From Leptospira perdikensis (GTDB lineage Bacteria > Spirochaetota > Leptospiria > Leptospirales > Leptospiraceae): a stretch of DNA of 64,000 nucleotides. The DNA lies in NCBI RefSeq assembly GCF_004769575.1, contig NZ_RQGA01000014.1:186001-250000 (forward strand), written 5' to 3'. The notes beneath the pieces were generated by a model that searched no databases, was not told where the DNA came from, and worked only from the letters and a program-made list of their open reading frames with translations. Below, piece by piece: positions 7,756 through 17,776 of this stretch; the stretch's first letter is position 1, and every line of letters begins with the position of its first letter. The position numbers were made by a program, and so were the translations under genes.

Positions 7756-10261
7756 CGAATTCTAAATAAAATTCTTTTTTGTCTATGTTGTTTGTTCTAT
7801 CAAGCAGATACAAAAATAACTTTGTATTCTGCTGATGGAGTTTGTTTCGTAAAAACAATCTTTCACACCAGATTACAGCTTCAGCAATTTGACCATTTTT
7901 ATATAAAGCTTTTGCTGCCATATAGAGAATGTCTTCGCTATTTGGATTTTCTTTCGCAGCTAGTTTGAAATAATTTCCGGCGTTTTGCCAATTTTTTAAT
8001 TGGTATTCTAACTTTCCTGCAAGAGTAAAAAAAGAATGATGAGGATAGTTTTCCATCAGAGGAAGTAGTTTTTCCAATGCGTCTGAATGGTTTCCATTTT
8101 TTGTAATTTCTTTGATTTCTAAATAATTGTTTTTAATTTCTTCCGGTAAAGACATCCGTTGGTTGTCCGGCTGGTAAATTATTTTTAAAAAGGAAAGATC
8201 ATCCGTAATTTCACCGCTCGATTTAATTTCATGGACAAGTTTTTTTAAGTTTCCTTCGGAACGTTCTACAAATCGTAAAATTAATGTTTCATCTTCGTTG
8301 ATCAAACGAACGGATTCATCTCCCTTACTCAGTTCAATATCATCTCTCCCATCAGAACCAATGAGTAAAATATCACCGACTTCTAAAGCAAAGGTTTTAA
8401 TTTGAAAGTAATGATCATTTTTGGGAAATCCTAATTTCCGCATAGAGAGTTCTGTTTCAATAAAAGAAGCCACCCCGTCTCTATAAAGAATACTCCAAGG
8501 ATGTTCTGCGTTGATATAATATACAAAACCATCCTTTGCCATCATACCAAGGACTACACTAGATAACATGGATCCATCAAAGCTAACAAATACCGATTGT
8601 AGTTCGACATACAGATCTTTTAGCCAAAGTTCGGGAGGCCTTGACTTGGTATAACTGGATTTAGCCCGGGAGAGGACGGCTTGAAACACAACTCCTAAAA
8701 CGAGAGCACCGCCAGCCCCTTGAATGGATTTCCCCATAGCGTCTCCGTTGGCAAAAACAGTATAGTTACCTGAATCCAAATGAACAGTTCCTACAATGCA
8801 GATATCTCCTCCAATCTCTCCGTCTTTTCCTCTAAATTGGAATTTTTTCTTTTGGTCTAAATAGGTTTCTATTTGAAGTTCATGGATTTTGTTTTCGATT
8901 CGCGCCAGCGGTTGGATGAGAAGTGAAGTTAAAAAGTAATCGCCATCCTGTTTTTCCTTTAAGATCTGTAGTTGGTTTAACGATTCGTTTAAGGCGTCAG
9001 TTCTTTCTTCTACTTTTTTTTCTAAGTTTTTATTTAAGTCTTCCACTTCTTCATTTAGTTTGACAAATGAATTTGCTAAAATGATCGCAAGGGAAATATT
9101 GAATACCAGAAACGTATATCCCATAATACGAGGAAAAACCCAGTAATTTCTGTTAGTCGCTGAGTCAATGAGGGCTGCGATAAGTACAATCGTAATTCCA
9201 ATGGTGATGTAGACAGCTCTTCGTTCTTTTTTTCTTAAGTTTTTAAATAAAATAGAAAAAATAAGTACTACATAAACAAGCCAGGTAGGTTGAGCAAAAT
9301 TTGTAAGTAAAAAACTAAAGGTTTCAATATTACGAAAGAAAAGAAAGTAAAGAAAAAAAGCTAATTGTAATCCGTCTAAAATTTTTCCGAAAATATTATA
9401 ACGATGCTCAAATAATGTACGAAGAAAGTGATACATAAATGGTATGAGAAGTAAAATGACCATATACTCAACCTTCTTCATTTCCAAAAAAGGAAATCCA
9501 AATTCGTATTTGAGTTGGTTTCTTAAAAAGTTATAAATTACAAAAGAGAAGGAAAATAAGGCAAAGAAAAAGTTCTCACGATCCTTTTGTCTTCGAATGA
9601 AGAGAAATAAGAAATATCCTCCTACAGTGGAATAAACGGTAAGAAAAATTAGTTTAATAAATTCATCTTTATAAAATCTAGAATGAATTTTATCCGAAGG
9701 TCCAAATATGGTTTCATCTTGTTCGATACCACCAGAAGATCCGAAGTAAGGTTGGATTTGGATCAGAAGTAAGTTTTTTTTTCCGTATTGAATGGTATGA
9801 GATGGAATGTTATAAATTCTGAGTTTGTCATAGGCTTGGGGATCACTTGCATTCCAAACACCTGTGTTTCCAATCAAATGTCCATTGAGATAGGTTCTAT
9901 CTCGATCATTGATAATCCCCAATCTAAAGCTGTATTGTGTAGAAAAATCTTTTGGAACTTGAATCCATTTAGCTAGAAAGATTGTTTGTTTTTTTTTGTG
10001 TTTTTCCTTTTCCTTGTATAGGTTGCCTGGAATAGAAACCCGAACCCATTTCCTATTGAAAAAATTGGATTCTGTGATCGATTGAATTTCAGAATCACTC
10101 AGTTCTTCTTCTGTCATATACCAAAAAGAGGAAGGATCGTTTTTCTTTGTATCAAGAGATACAAGTTCTTGGGAGGGAGATTCTGTAGTGGAATCTGGTA
10201 AGGTTTGTGCGTGGAGTAGGGAAAAAGAAAAGACAAGAAAAATGAGTACGATTTTTATCAT
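7730..10261 (-). CDS. Membrane sensor: DISM-type ectodomain, 7TM, SpoIIE phosphatase, C-terminal TPR
   Basis: This 843-residue protein has a signal peptide ending near LLHAQ. An extracytoplasmic all-beta domain of the 7TMR-DISM type follows (RTYLNGHLIGNTGVW is typical). Next come about seven membrane helices (roughly residues 205-400) and a coiled coil (about 405-440). A SpoIIE/RsbU PP2C-type phosphatase follows, with the metal motif variant GDAMGKSIQG near 505 and GSDGRDD, and about 140 residues of TPR-like helices end the protein. Such proteins sense envelope or ligand signals and dephosphorylate anti-sigma antagonists. No partner anti-sigma or STAS gene is nearby, so the target is unknown. 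It converges on uppP. Confidence 0.85.
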   Translation of the reverse strand: MIKIVLIFLVFSFSLLHAQTLPDSTTESPSQELVSLDTKKNDPSSFWYMTEEELSDSEIQSITESNFFNRKWVRVSIPGNLYKEKEKHKKKQTIFLAKWIQVPKDFSTQYSFRLGIINDRDRTYLNGHLIGNTGVWNASDPQAYDKLRIYNIPSHTIQYGKKNLLLIQIQPYFGSSGGIEQDETIFGPSDKIHSRFYKDEFIKLIFLTVYSTVGGYFLFLFIRRQKDRENFFFALFSFSFVIYNFLRNQLKYEFGFPFLEMKKVEYMVILLLIPFMYHFLRTLFEHRYNIFGKILDGLQLAFFLYFLFFRNIETFSFLLTNFAQPTWLVYVVLIFSILFKNLRKKERRAVYITIGITIVLIAALIDSATNRNYWVFPRIMGYTFLVFNISLAIILANSFVKLNEEVEDLNKNLEKKVEERTDALNESLNQLQILKEKQDGDYFLTSLLIQPLARIENKIHELQIETYLDQKKKFQFRGKDGEIGGDICIVGTVHLDSGNYTVFANGDAMGKSIQGAGGALVLGVVFQAVLSRAKSSYTKSRPPELWLKDLYVELQSVFVSFDGSMLSSVVLGMMAKDGFVYYINAEHPWSILYRDGVASFIETELSMRKLGFPKNDHYFQIKTFALEVGDILLIGSDGRDDIELSKGDESVRLINEDETLILRFVERSEGNLKKLVHEIKSSGEITDDLSFLKIIYQPDNQRMSLPEEIKNNYLEIKEITKNGNHSDALEKLLPLMENYPHHSFFTLAGKLEYQLKNWQNAGNYFKLAAKENPNSEDILYMAAKALYKNGQIAEAVIWCERLFLRNKLHQQNTKLFLYLLDRTNNIDKKEFYLEFVKHGQSIG

Positions 10262-10315
10262 ATATAGACGAACCCTTACGTTCTTAACTCTGTTACCTTT
10301 CCAAATGGATGTAAA

Positions 10316-11497
10316 ATGGTCATTCGATTAAAAAAGACTAAAGAAAAAGCTGTATTAAATTTTCATCCGTGGATTTTTTCCGGAGCCATTGCTTCGGGAG
10401 AATCGGGCCTTGTTTCTGGAGATATTGTCCGAGTCGAATCGTCGTCTGGCGAATTCCTTGCTTGGGGTCATTATGATTCAAAAAGTCAAATTCGCATTCG
10501 TTTGTTCTCTTTTGATGCAGCAGAGTCGGGGGATCTAGAATCTTATTGGATTTCCAAATGGAATCTAATTTATGAATCCAAACAAAAATTACTTCCGATA
10601 GACACTACGGGATTTCGACTCTTTCATTCAGAAGGCGATTCTGTTCCTGGAATCATTGTTGATTGTTATCACCGAACGGCTGTTATGCAACTTAAAACCC
10701 CAGGTGCTATCAAATTACGAAATTGGTTAGTAAACTTTCTTTCAGAAAAAGGGTTTGAAACCATTTTCGAAAAGGGTGAAAAACCGGAAGAGAAATCAGG
10801 TGGAGATTCGTTCTTCCATAAAGGAAACCAAACCGAACCCAGTTTTACCGAACACGGAGTTCAATTCATTGCTGATATTACAAAAGGACAAAAAACAGGT
10901 TTTTTCCTCGACCAGAGAGACAATCGTGCCTTAGTCTCTCGGTACTCAAAAGGAAAGACAGTTCTTAATACCTTTGCTTATTCGGGAGCATTTTCCGTTT
11001 ATGCATTATTAGCTGGTGCGAAGACCGTACATAGTTTGGATATTTCTAAGCAGGCAATAGAACTCTGCGAAAGAAATTTGGTATTAAATGGACTCGGCTC
11101 TCCTGAAAACTTCGATCGGCATAAAAGTTTGGTTTTAGATAGTTTTGACTATTTAAAAACTATGGATTCTGACTTCTATGATTTGATTATTCTAGACCCA
11201 CCTGCATTTACAAAGAGCATTGCTACTGTGAATCAAGCCAGTCGGGGTTATAAGGACATCAATATGCGAGCAATGAAAAAAATTCAAACAGGTGGGCTTA
11301 TTTTTACCTTTTCCTGCTCCCAACATATTTCTTTTGATTTGTTTAAAAAAATTGTTTTCGGGGCGGCAAAGGATGCCAAAAAAAGGGTTAGAATTTTACA
11401 CCATCTAACCCAGAGCCCTGACCATGGATATTCTGTTTTCCATCCGGAAGGAGAATACTTAAAAGGATTAGTGATTCAGGTTGATGGAGATACATGA
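10316..11497 (+). CDS. PUA-domain class I SAM-dependent rRNA methyltransferase (RlmI-like)
   Basis: The 393-residue protein has an N-terminal PUA-type RNA-binding region (residues 1-75), then a Rossmann methyltransferase. Motif I is in NTFAYSGAFSVYALLAGA (about 218-236), an acidic SAM-binding residue is in HSLDIS, and motif IV is LDPPAF (about 293). It is followed by the family's TFSCSQHIS segment. This matches the RlmI/RlmK-C family, which makes 5-methylcytosine in 23S rRNA in E. coli. The exact target base is not visible from sequence. It is transcribed divergently from the sensor gene. Confidence 0.88.
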   Translation: MVIRLKKTKEKAVLNFHPWIFSGAIASGESGLVSGDIVRVESSSGEFLAWGHYDSKSQIRIRLFSFDAAESGDLESYWISKWNLIYESKQKLLPIDTTGFRLFHSEGDSVPGIIVDCYHRTAVMQLKTPGAIKLRNWLVNFLSEKGFETIFEKGEKPEEKSGGDSFFHKGNQTEPSFTEHGVQFIADITKGQKTGFFLDQRDNRALVSRYSKGKTVLNTFAYSGAFSVYALLAGAKTVHSLDISKQAIELCERNLVLNGLGSPENFDRHKSLVLDSFDYLKTMDSDFYDLIILDPPAFTKSIATVNQASRGYKDINMRAMKKIQTGGLIFTFSCSQHISFDLFKKIVFGAAKDAKKRVRILHHLTQSPDHGYSVFHPEGEYLKGLVIQVDGDT

Positions 11498-11522
11498 TCT
11501 CGTAAATTGGTGAAATCTTAGA

Positions 11523-12947
11523 ATGAAATTTACATCCCTTAGTTTTCTTTTGTTCTTCCTTGTCGTATATTGTTTCCATTGGATTTTTCGTGGAAGATTA
11601 CGACTGGGATTCCTATTTTTGGCTTCGTTTGGGTTTTATGCTGCTTGGTCTATCCCGTTTGCATTTCACTTCCTAACAATTGTTCTATTAAATCATTTTT
11701 TTAATAAACAAATCCTAAAAAATAAATCCACCTTCTGGTTTCCAGTTTCTCTTTTTGTGAACTTCGGAAATCTTTTTCTTTTTAAGTATTTTTATTTTTT
11801 GTGGGGCCATCTCTTTCAACTCACAGGAAGTATTTACTTCGCTCCTGAATCAGTCCAAAGTTTCTTAAATTCTCAATTTGGTGTTTCTTCCATTACTCTT
11901 CCACTTGCGATTAGTTTTTATACATTCCAGATGGTAGCTTATACAATTGATATTAAACGTGGTAATGCAGAAGAAAATCCTAACTTTTTTCAATTTGCAC
12001 TTTTTATCTTTTTCTTTCCTCAACTGGTTGCCGGCCCCATTGTTCGACATGGAGAATTTTTTTACCAATTAGAAGTTTGGAATGCAAAAAAAGAACAACT
12101 CTTTGAAGGTTATTACTTAGTTTTTCTTGGTCTTTTTAAAAAAGTAGTCCTTGCTGATAACCTTTCTCCGGTAATCGAACCAATCTTTCAAAACCCAGAT
12201 TCGTATGATGGAGTTACTAACTTCATTGCCTGGTTCGGATATGCGGCCCGAGTGTTTTGTGATTTCAGCGGTTATACAGATTTAGCACGTGGACTCGGGA
12301 AACTTTTAGGAATCAATCTCCCGGAAAATTTCCATGCTCCTTATTTATCTGCTTCTGTTCGAGAGTTATGGACTCGATGGCATATGACCCTTGCCACTTG
12401 GATCAAAGATTATATTTATTTCCCGTTAGGTGGATCAAGGGTATCTGAATATCGAGGTTATTTAAATTTAATTGTCACTTTTACTCTTGCAGGTTTTTGG
12501 CATGGTGCAAATTTTACTTTTATCATCTGGGGATTTTTACATGGCCTTATGCTTAGTATCGAAAGAAAAATTGAAGTTATCAGAAAACCAGATAAAACAC
12601 TCAAACCTCCAAAATGGAAAAAATATTTAGGTGTTCTTTATGCATTTGGTTTTTTTGTTTTCACCATTCCATTTTTTAATGCTCCCAGCGTAAATAATGC
12701 TTTGACCATGTATAAAAGAGCGTTTTCTGGTGCTGCGGGAGAAAGGACAAATAAACTAGAACTCATTCTTTATAGTTTGATCCTTACCTTTTTACTAAAC
12801 TATTTACAAACCAAACCGAGTTTTCCAAGAGAAAGTTGGTCAACAAAGACTTCCATAAGTTTTCTTTTAATCTTTTCATTAGCGGTTACAATATTGTTAG
12901 GTTATCTTGCTCCGGGAGGAACGGAATTTATCTATTTCCAATTTTAA
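11523..12947 (+). CDS. MBOAT family O-acyltransferase (AlgI/DltB-like)
   Basis: This 474-residue polytopic membrane protein belongs to the MBOAT family, whose members pass acyl groups across the membrane for O-acylation of polysaccharides or other envelope molecules. The catalytic region reads GFWHGANFTFIIWGFLHG, with His327 and His340. Upstream family motifs include FFPQLVAGPI and VRELWTRWHMTLATWIKDY. About ten hydrophobic helices are visible. The next gene, a DUF1574 protein with SGNH-like motifs, begins two bases after its stop. The arrangement resembles AlgI with AlgJ/AlgX, but the acceptor is unknown. Confidence 0.92.
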   Translation: MKFTSLSFLLFFLVVYCFHWIFRGRLRLGFLFLASFGFYAAWSIPFAFHFLTIVLLNHFFNKQILKNKSTFWFPVSLFVNFGNLFLFKYFYFLWGHLFQLTGSIYFAPESVQSFLNSQFGVSSITLPLAISFYTFQMVAYTIDIKRGNAEENPNFFQFALFIFFFPQLVAGPIVRHGEFFYQLEVWNAKKEQLFEGYYLVFLGLFKKVVLADNLSPVIEPIFQNPDSYDGVTNFIAWFGYAARVFCDFSGYTDLARGLGKLLGINLPENFHAPYLSASVRELWTRWHMTLATWIKDYIYFPLGGSRVSEYRGYLNLIVTFTLAGFWHGANFTFIIWGFLHGLMLSIERKIEVIRKPDKTLKPPKWKKYLGVLYAFGFFVFTIPFFNAPSVNNALTMYKRAFSGAAGERTNKLELILYSLILTFLLNYLQTKPSFPRESWSTKTSISFLLIFSLAVTILLGYLAPGGTEFIYFQF

Positions 12948-12948
12948 T

Positions 12949-14085
12949 ATGAAATATCAATTTAAATTTCCTGTAGTCCTCTATCCTATTTTATTGGCAC
13001 TTAGTCTTTTTATTTTGGATAAAATTTTCTTTTTACCCATCATTGTGGAAAACACATATAGTTGGAAAAAGATCGAAAGAAAGTTTTATGAGTTAAAGGA
13101 AGATCTTTTTCTTGTTATGCTTGAAGAACATAAGAAGAATCCTTCCAAAGAAATCGGTTTGATTTTAGGAAGTTCTCGTTCAGGAGAATTTGATTCTGAA
13201 ATGTTAGAATCATTTTTTCCAAATACAAACTCCTTTAATTTTGCGGCACCATTTGGTCCACCGAGTTTTCAAGCTTATTGGCTTGAACGAACATTTGCAG
13301 CTAAACTCCCTCTTCGTTATGTGTTAATTGAAGTAGATCCGCTTTTGTTTTCGCAAGCAGCGATAGATTATTCACTCAATGGATCCTATGACATTGCGTA
13401 TGTTTTAAATCAACTTGATTTTTATAGGACTAAATCTAAGGATCCTTGGGCTGTGGACGCCAAAGGGTTTTCTACCGATGAAGTAGAAATTTATCTTTTA
13501 AAAAAGTTATTTGCCTTATATAAATATCCTTTAGATCCGACTGCAATCAAAGCTAACAATAAAGAGATTGAAGTAGGTTTTTTTCCTGGTATGTCTGTGG
13601 GAATTACAGGGAAAGATCACAAACGCAATTATATTGATAAAATCAAAATGGTAAACCGAGTTAAATTCGGAGCTTTACCAAATGAAATCAAGTTTGCGAA
13701 TATGGATGTCTTTTTGGAAAGAGATGCGGAAGCGATGTACAATCAATATCTTAGAGGCCAATCGCTGGCACCAACTCAAATCTTTTTCTTTAAAAAGATG
13801 CTTCGTTTATTAGAAGGAACTGGAATTCCTGTGATTATCTATTTCCCTGCAGTTTCCGATGCACTTCGTAGAAGGATGTCCACTGATGGACTCCTTGATA
13901 GTTTTAATTTAGAAATTGGAAAAGCTGTGACAGAAGCTCAAAAGACTAAGAATTCCAGATTCATTGTGATCGATCCGAATGTAGACCCACGATGGGTATG
14001 TAAGGATTTTGTGGATTCTCTGCATTTGAGCGGGGCTTGTTTTCCCAATCTTTTGCCTATTTTATTTCCAAATAGCGTTCGTTAG
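12949..14085 (+). CDS. DUF1574 family protein, SGNH-like partner of MBOAT
   Basis: The ATG at 12949 is preferred over a TTG at 12907 that would overlap the MBOAT gene, because translation from the ATG starts with a basic, hydrophobic signal-anchor (about residues 5-24). The 378-residue protein matches the leptospiral DUF1574 type. Two motifs look like an SGNH hydrolase fold: LGSSRSGEFD with candidate serines at 75 and 76, and DSLH at 356-359 giving candidate Asp356 and His359. I infer an extracytoplasmic acyltransferase or esterase working with the upstream MBOAT protein. Its 3' end overlaps the convergent J-like gene by four bases. Confidence 0.8.
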   Translation: MKYQFKFPVVLYPILLALSLFILDKIFFLPIIVENTYSWKKIERKFYELKEDLFLVMLEEHKKNPSKEIGLILGSSRSGEFDSEMLESFFPNTNSFNFAAPFGPPSFQAYWLERTFAAKLPLRYVLIEVDPLLFSQAAIDYSLNGSYDIAYVLNQLDFYRTKSKDPWAVDAKGFSTDEVEIYLLKKLFALYKYPLDPTAIKANNKEIEVGFFPGMSVGITGKDHKRNYIDKIKMVNRVKFGALPNEIKFANMDVFLERDAEAMYNQYLRGQSLAPTQIFFFKKMLRLLEGTGIPVIIYFPAVSDALRRRMSTDGLLDSFNLEIGKAVTEAQKTKNSRFIVIDPNVDPRWVCKDFVDSLHLSGACFPNLLPILFPNSVR

Positions 14086-14681
14086 TTTCTTCTTTCCTTC
14101 CGTTTTTCTAATTCTATTTTTAGAAAACGGAAACGAAAAAATAGATAACCGAGTCCACTTAAGAAGAGAAAGATTCCAGAACCCCAACTAGAGGCGGATT
14201 CGGATATGGTTTTTTCCGTTTCCGAGGTTTCATTCCAAAGGGAATGAACGAGAACTAGACCTGAATACAATAGAAGGTTGAGAACCATATAAATGGTGGT
14301 TTTTTTTAGGATCCAAAGGGTATCACTCATTTCTTCCCGGAACCTAGTGAATTCACTGATGACCTCTTGGTAGGTTTTTTGATGCCCCAATCGGTAAACA
14401 TCATAGGCTTCTTCCATTTCCGGATCTTTGGCTTTTCCGTCCAAAAGGACAAATTCAAAGTCCAACTGGGAATCGTAATCTTTTCGCTTTTGAGGATCAA
14501 CCAAAGTCAAATATGCCCGTGTTAGTTCGAGGATTTTGTCTTTTGCTTCTAAAACTCCGGCTGCCTGTAATCTCTCCCAAAACTCTAATTCTTTGAGGTA
14601 TATGGCCTCGATTGTCTCTGGAGTGGATTCCTTAGTCACCCCTAAGATTGCGTAGAATGTTTCCCGTTTTGTACGAGCCAT
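14082..14681 (-). CDS. J-domain-like membrane protein lacking HPD
   Basis: Residues 8-70 resemble a J-domain: FYAILGV at the start, a middle helix, then [15 protein letters not shown] at the end. The His-Pro-Asp tripeptide between helices II and III, which stimulates DnaK, is absent; the region reads FWERLQAAG. Two hydrophobic segments (about 125-145 and 160-180) suggest membrane anchoring, and the C-terminus is basic. So it is a degenerate J-like protein and probably not a DnaK co-chaperone in the usual sense. Length is 199 residues, and it is divergent from miaB. Confidence 0.75.
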   Translation of the reverse strand: MARTKRETFYAILGVTKESTPETIEAIYLKELEFWERLQAAGVLEAKDKILELTRAYLTLVDPQKRKDYDSQLDFEFVLLDGKAKDPEMEEAYDVYRLGHQKTYQEVISEFTRFREEMSDTLWILKKTTIYMVLNLLLYSGLVLVHSLWNETSETEKTISESASSWGSGIFLFLSGLGYLFFRFRFLKIELEKRKERRN

Positions 14682-14744
14682 ATAGTCTGTTTAGTCCCTA
14701 TCTTCTTTGCTTTACAAGGAAATTTTCTGGAAAAACATATCATT

Positions 14745-16121
14745 ATGAACCCAACCTTGACTGAAAATCCAAACACAGAAACCCCCATCCAATTGGGAAA
14801 GGTCTATGTGGAGACCTATGGATGCCAAATGAACGAATACGATTCAGGGATCGTCAAGGAACTGTTTCGAAAAGAGAACTATGAATCGGCAGAATCCATC
14901 GAAGAGAGTGATATCATTTTTCTTAATACTTGCGCTGTCAGAGAAAATGCACATGCCAAGATTTATGGTAGGTTACAATCACTAGGATATTTAAAGAAAA
15001 AAAATCCCAATTTAGTGATTGGCGTCCTTGGGTGTATGGCGCAGAATTTAGGAGAAGATTTGTTCCACCAGGAACTTCCTTTAGACCTAATTGTCGGACC
15101 AGACAACTACAGAACGTTACCTGAACTCATTCAAAAAATCCGAGGAGGGGAACGTGATGTTCAACTAACGCGCCTTTCTCGAACGGAAACTTATGATGAA
15201 TTGGAACCCAAAGTGGTCAATGGAATCCAAGCCTTTGTTACCATTATGCGTGGTTGTAATAATTTTTGTACCTTTTGTGTGGTGCCTTATACGAGAGGAA
15301 GGGAACGAAGTCGAGAACCTGGTTCTATTGTGACTGAAATCCTCCAACTGGAAGCAATGGGTGTCAAACAAGTTACACTACTTGGTCAGAATGTAAATAG
15401 TTATTCATTTGAAGAAACAGACTTCTGTGCTTTAGTGGAAAAGATACTTGCGGAAACTACAGTGGAACGGGTTCGGTTTACAAGTCCTCATCCCAAAGAT
15501 TTTCCTGACCATCTGATTTCTCTTATGGCAAAGGAACCTCGTTTCTCTTCTCAAATTCATATGCCTCTCCAAGCAGGAAGTTCAAAAGTCCTAAGGGATA
15601 TGAAACGAAGTTATACCAAAGAAGAATATTTAGACCTAGTGGCTAGTATCCAAAGCCGAATCCCTGATATAGGGATTACTTCTGATATCATTGTTGGATT
15701 TCCTGGCGAAACAGAAGAAGAGTTTCAGGAAACATTAGAAGTTGTTAAAAAAGTTAAATTTGATATGTCCTATATGTTTAAATATTCGGAACGAGAAGGG
15801 ACAATCGCCAAACGAAAGTTTATTGATGATGTTCCCGAGGAAATCAAAAGTAAACGACTGATTGAACTGGTCGAACTACAAACAAAAATTTCGCACGAAA
15901 AAAACCAATCCAAAATTGGTTATGAATTTTCGGTGTTAATAGAAAACACTTCAAAAAAATCAAAACTTGAGTTATGTGGTCGTTCGCACTGCGGACGTAT
16001 GATTGTATTTCCAATTCCGGAAGATCAGTCAAAGGATCCTGTTGATTGGATCGGAAAAACAGTTACGGTGAAAGTGGAGTCGGCAACAAGTGCTACTCTA
16101 AAAGGAAAACTCGTTGGCTAA
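14745..16121 (+). CDS. miaB: tRNA-2-methylthio-N6-dimethylallyladenosine synthase
   Basis: MiaB adds a methylthio group to i6A37 in tRNAs that read codons starting with U. The 458-residue protein has the N-terminal methylthiotransferase cluster cysteines Cys27, Cys63 and Cys97 ([22 protein letters not shown]). It also has the radical SAM triad Cys171, Cys175 and Cys178 (CNNFCTFC), followed by TRGRERSR, which is diagnostic for MiaB, and a C-terminal TRAM domain. The next gene starts on a TTG overlapping its end by eight bases. MtaB and RimO are excluded by the MiaB-specific motif. Confidence 0.95.
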   Translation: MNPTLTENPNTETPIQLGKVYVETYGCQMNEYDSGIVKELFRKENYESAESIEESDIIFLNTCAVRENAHAKIYGRLQSLGYLKKKNPNLVIGVLGCMAQNLGEDLFHQELPLDLIVGPDNYRTLPELIQKIRGGERDVQLTRLSRTETYDELEPKVVNGIQAFVTIMRGCNNFCTFCVVPYTRGRERSREPGSIVTEILQLEAMGVKQVTLLGQNVNSYSFEETDFCALVEKILAETTVERVRFTSPHPKDFPDHLISLMAKEPRFSSQIHMPLQAGSSKVLRDMKRSYTKEEYLDLVASIQSRIPDIGITSDIIVGFPGETEEEFQETLEVVKKVKFDMSYMFKYSEREGTIAKRKFIDDVPEEIKSKRLIELVELQTKISHEKNQSKIGYEFSVLIENTSKKSKLELCGRSHCGRMIVFPIPEDQSKDPVDWIGKTVTVKVESATSATLKGKLVG

Positions 16122-17706
16122 ACCAGTCGATTTACGAACCGTTCGGGTCTTCTCCAAAGATGACTTACCACCTGGATTTATGGTGGATACGGATCGTTTA
16201 GGAAAGTGGAAACGTTTCAAACCTTCGATTCTTAGGATCTATATTCTAAAGGAGATCTTAAGTCCCTTCCTTGTAGCATTATCATTTTTCACTATGATTT
16301 ATATGGCTGTTGCCATTCAAAAGATGATTGGCCTTTTTGTGGGAAAGGGGGTCGATTTCTTTCGACTTCTGGACTATATGGGTTATGTTTTCGGAAATAC
16401 TCTTCCCATGACTATTCCTATGGCCTGTCTTATGTCCGGAATTATGGCCGCCGGACGTTTGTCAGGTGATTCCGAGATCACAGCAATGCGAGCTTCCGGG
16501 GTTTCTTTTCCTTATATCTACTCCAACTTTCTTGTATTTGGTTTTTTAATGACTTTGATTGTTGGGTATTTGAATTTTTATCTAGGGCCAGAAAACACCC
16601 GTAAGATGAAAGATTTTGATAACTGGATTGCCACTTATAATCCGTTACTCGCCATCCAACCAGGACACTTTTCCGGAGATAAAACCCAGGACTTTTTTTC
16701 TGAAAAGGGAAGGACTATGTATTCCGGTGGAATCGATGCAGATGGGAACTTAAGTAACGTCCAAATTCGGGAATGGGCTATTTCTGCTGATGGAACTGAT
16801 TTTATTATGGTAAATAACCTTGCGGTTCCCATGGGGGGATCTCGGATGTTACAGATTATCAATGCGAAAGAAGGTTATCTCGTTGAGAAAAAGAATTTAA
16901 ACGGTGAGTATGAAAAGTCTGTGCGTCTGCGGAAGGGTTATGTGATTGAATGGGATCCGGAAACAAGTGCCATAGGAATTACAAACTTTATGGACGGAGA
17001 GATGGACTATAACACTCCAGCAAAGAAAGAAACAAAGACTTTAAGTATCAATGTCAAACCCGACACTTTTTCTTTGCCGATGCTCATTGAAATTCGAAAT
17101 GCCATTGAATCGGAAGGACTGGAGAAAATTCCAGGATTAGAAATCTTAAAAGAATATGGGCTTTCCATTAAAGGTGTTGGTGGTTTGAAACAAATGGTGG
17201 AGCAGTTTAAGTATGAACTGCTGATGGGAGCAAGTTCGGGAAACCAAGAGGACATGGCTCAGAAATTTGCACTCTTCACCCAACTTTCAGAACTTCTAAA
17301 TGAATCTAAAAAAACACTCACGGGGTTTAATGTAGAAATCCACAAACGGTTTGCCACTCCATTGTCCTGCCAGATTTTTTTCTTTTTATCCTTTCCCCTT
17401 GGTCTTGTTGTAAAACGATCGGGAAAAGGGATGAGTTTTACACTTGCTGTTGTATTTTTACTCATCTATTATACTTTTTTTATCTTTGGTTCCGGAATTT
17501 CTTATAAAGAGAATGTACCCGACTGGGTAGGGCCTTGGTCAGCAAATATTGTGATTGCCACCCTATCGATATACATTATGATTTCACGCACTGATGCTAA
17601 ATTGCCTGAATCCATACGGAGTCGGATTGGATTTTATTTCCGGTTTCGAGATCGAGTCGAAGACCAAATTGAATTGATAAAAAATCGGTTCCGAAAAGAC
17701 AAATGA
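16114..17706 (+). CDS. LptF/LptG family permease
   Basis: LptF and LptG form the membrane part of the ABC transporter that extracts lipopolysaccharide for transport to the outer membrane. This 530-residue protein has the family N-terminus ([21 protein letters not shown]) and [21 protein letters not shown] large periplasmic domain follows in the middle, and three or more helices lie at the C-terminus ([18 protein letters not shown]). It starts at TTG within the miaB 3' end. It is longer than typical LptF/LptG (about 360 residues) because of an extended periplasmic region and a charged tail. I cannot say whether it is F or G; no second permease is adjacent. Confidence 0.87.
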   Translation: MAKPVDLRTVRVFSKDDLPPGFMVDTDRLGKWKRFKPSILRIYILKEILSPFLVALSFFTMIYMAVAIQKMIGLFVGKGVDFFRLLDYMGYVFGNTLPMTIPMACLMSGIMAAGRLSGDSEITAMRASGVSFPYIYSNFLVFGFLMTLIVGYLNFYLGPENTRKMKDFDNWIATYNPLLAIQPGHFSGDKTQDFFSEKGRTMYSGGIDADGNLSNVQIREWAISADGTDFIMVNNLAVPMGGSRMLQIINAKEGYLVEKKNLNGEYEKSVRLRKGYVIEWDPETSAIGITNFMDGEMDYNTPAKKETKTLSINVKPDTFSLPMLIEIRNAIESEGLEKIPGLEILKEYGLSIKGVGGLKQMVEQFKYELLMGASSGNQEDMAQKFALFTQLSELLNESKKTLTGFNVEIHKRFATPLSCQIFFFLSFPLGLVVKRSGKGMSFTLAVVFLLIYYTFFIFGSGISYKENVPDWVGPWSANIVIATLSIYIMISRTDAKLPESIRSRIGFYFRFRDRVEDQIELIKNRFRKDK

Positions 17707-17776
17707 GATAAAATTTGCTAGAAAATTCCTCTCGCTACAGTCCAATAGAATCAGTTGAAAATACAGGAGATCTGGT

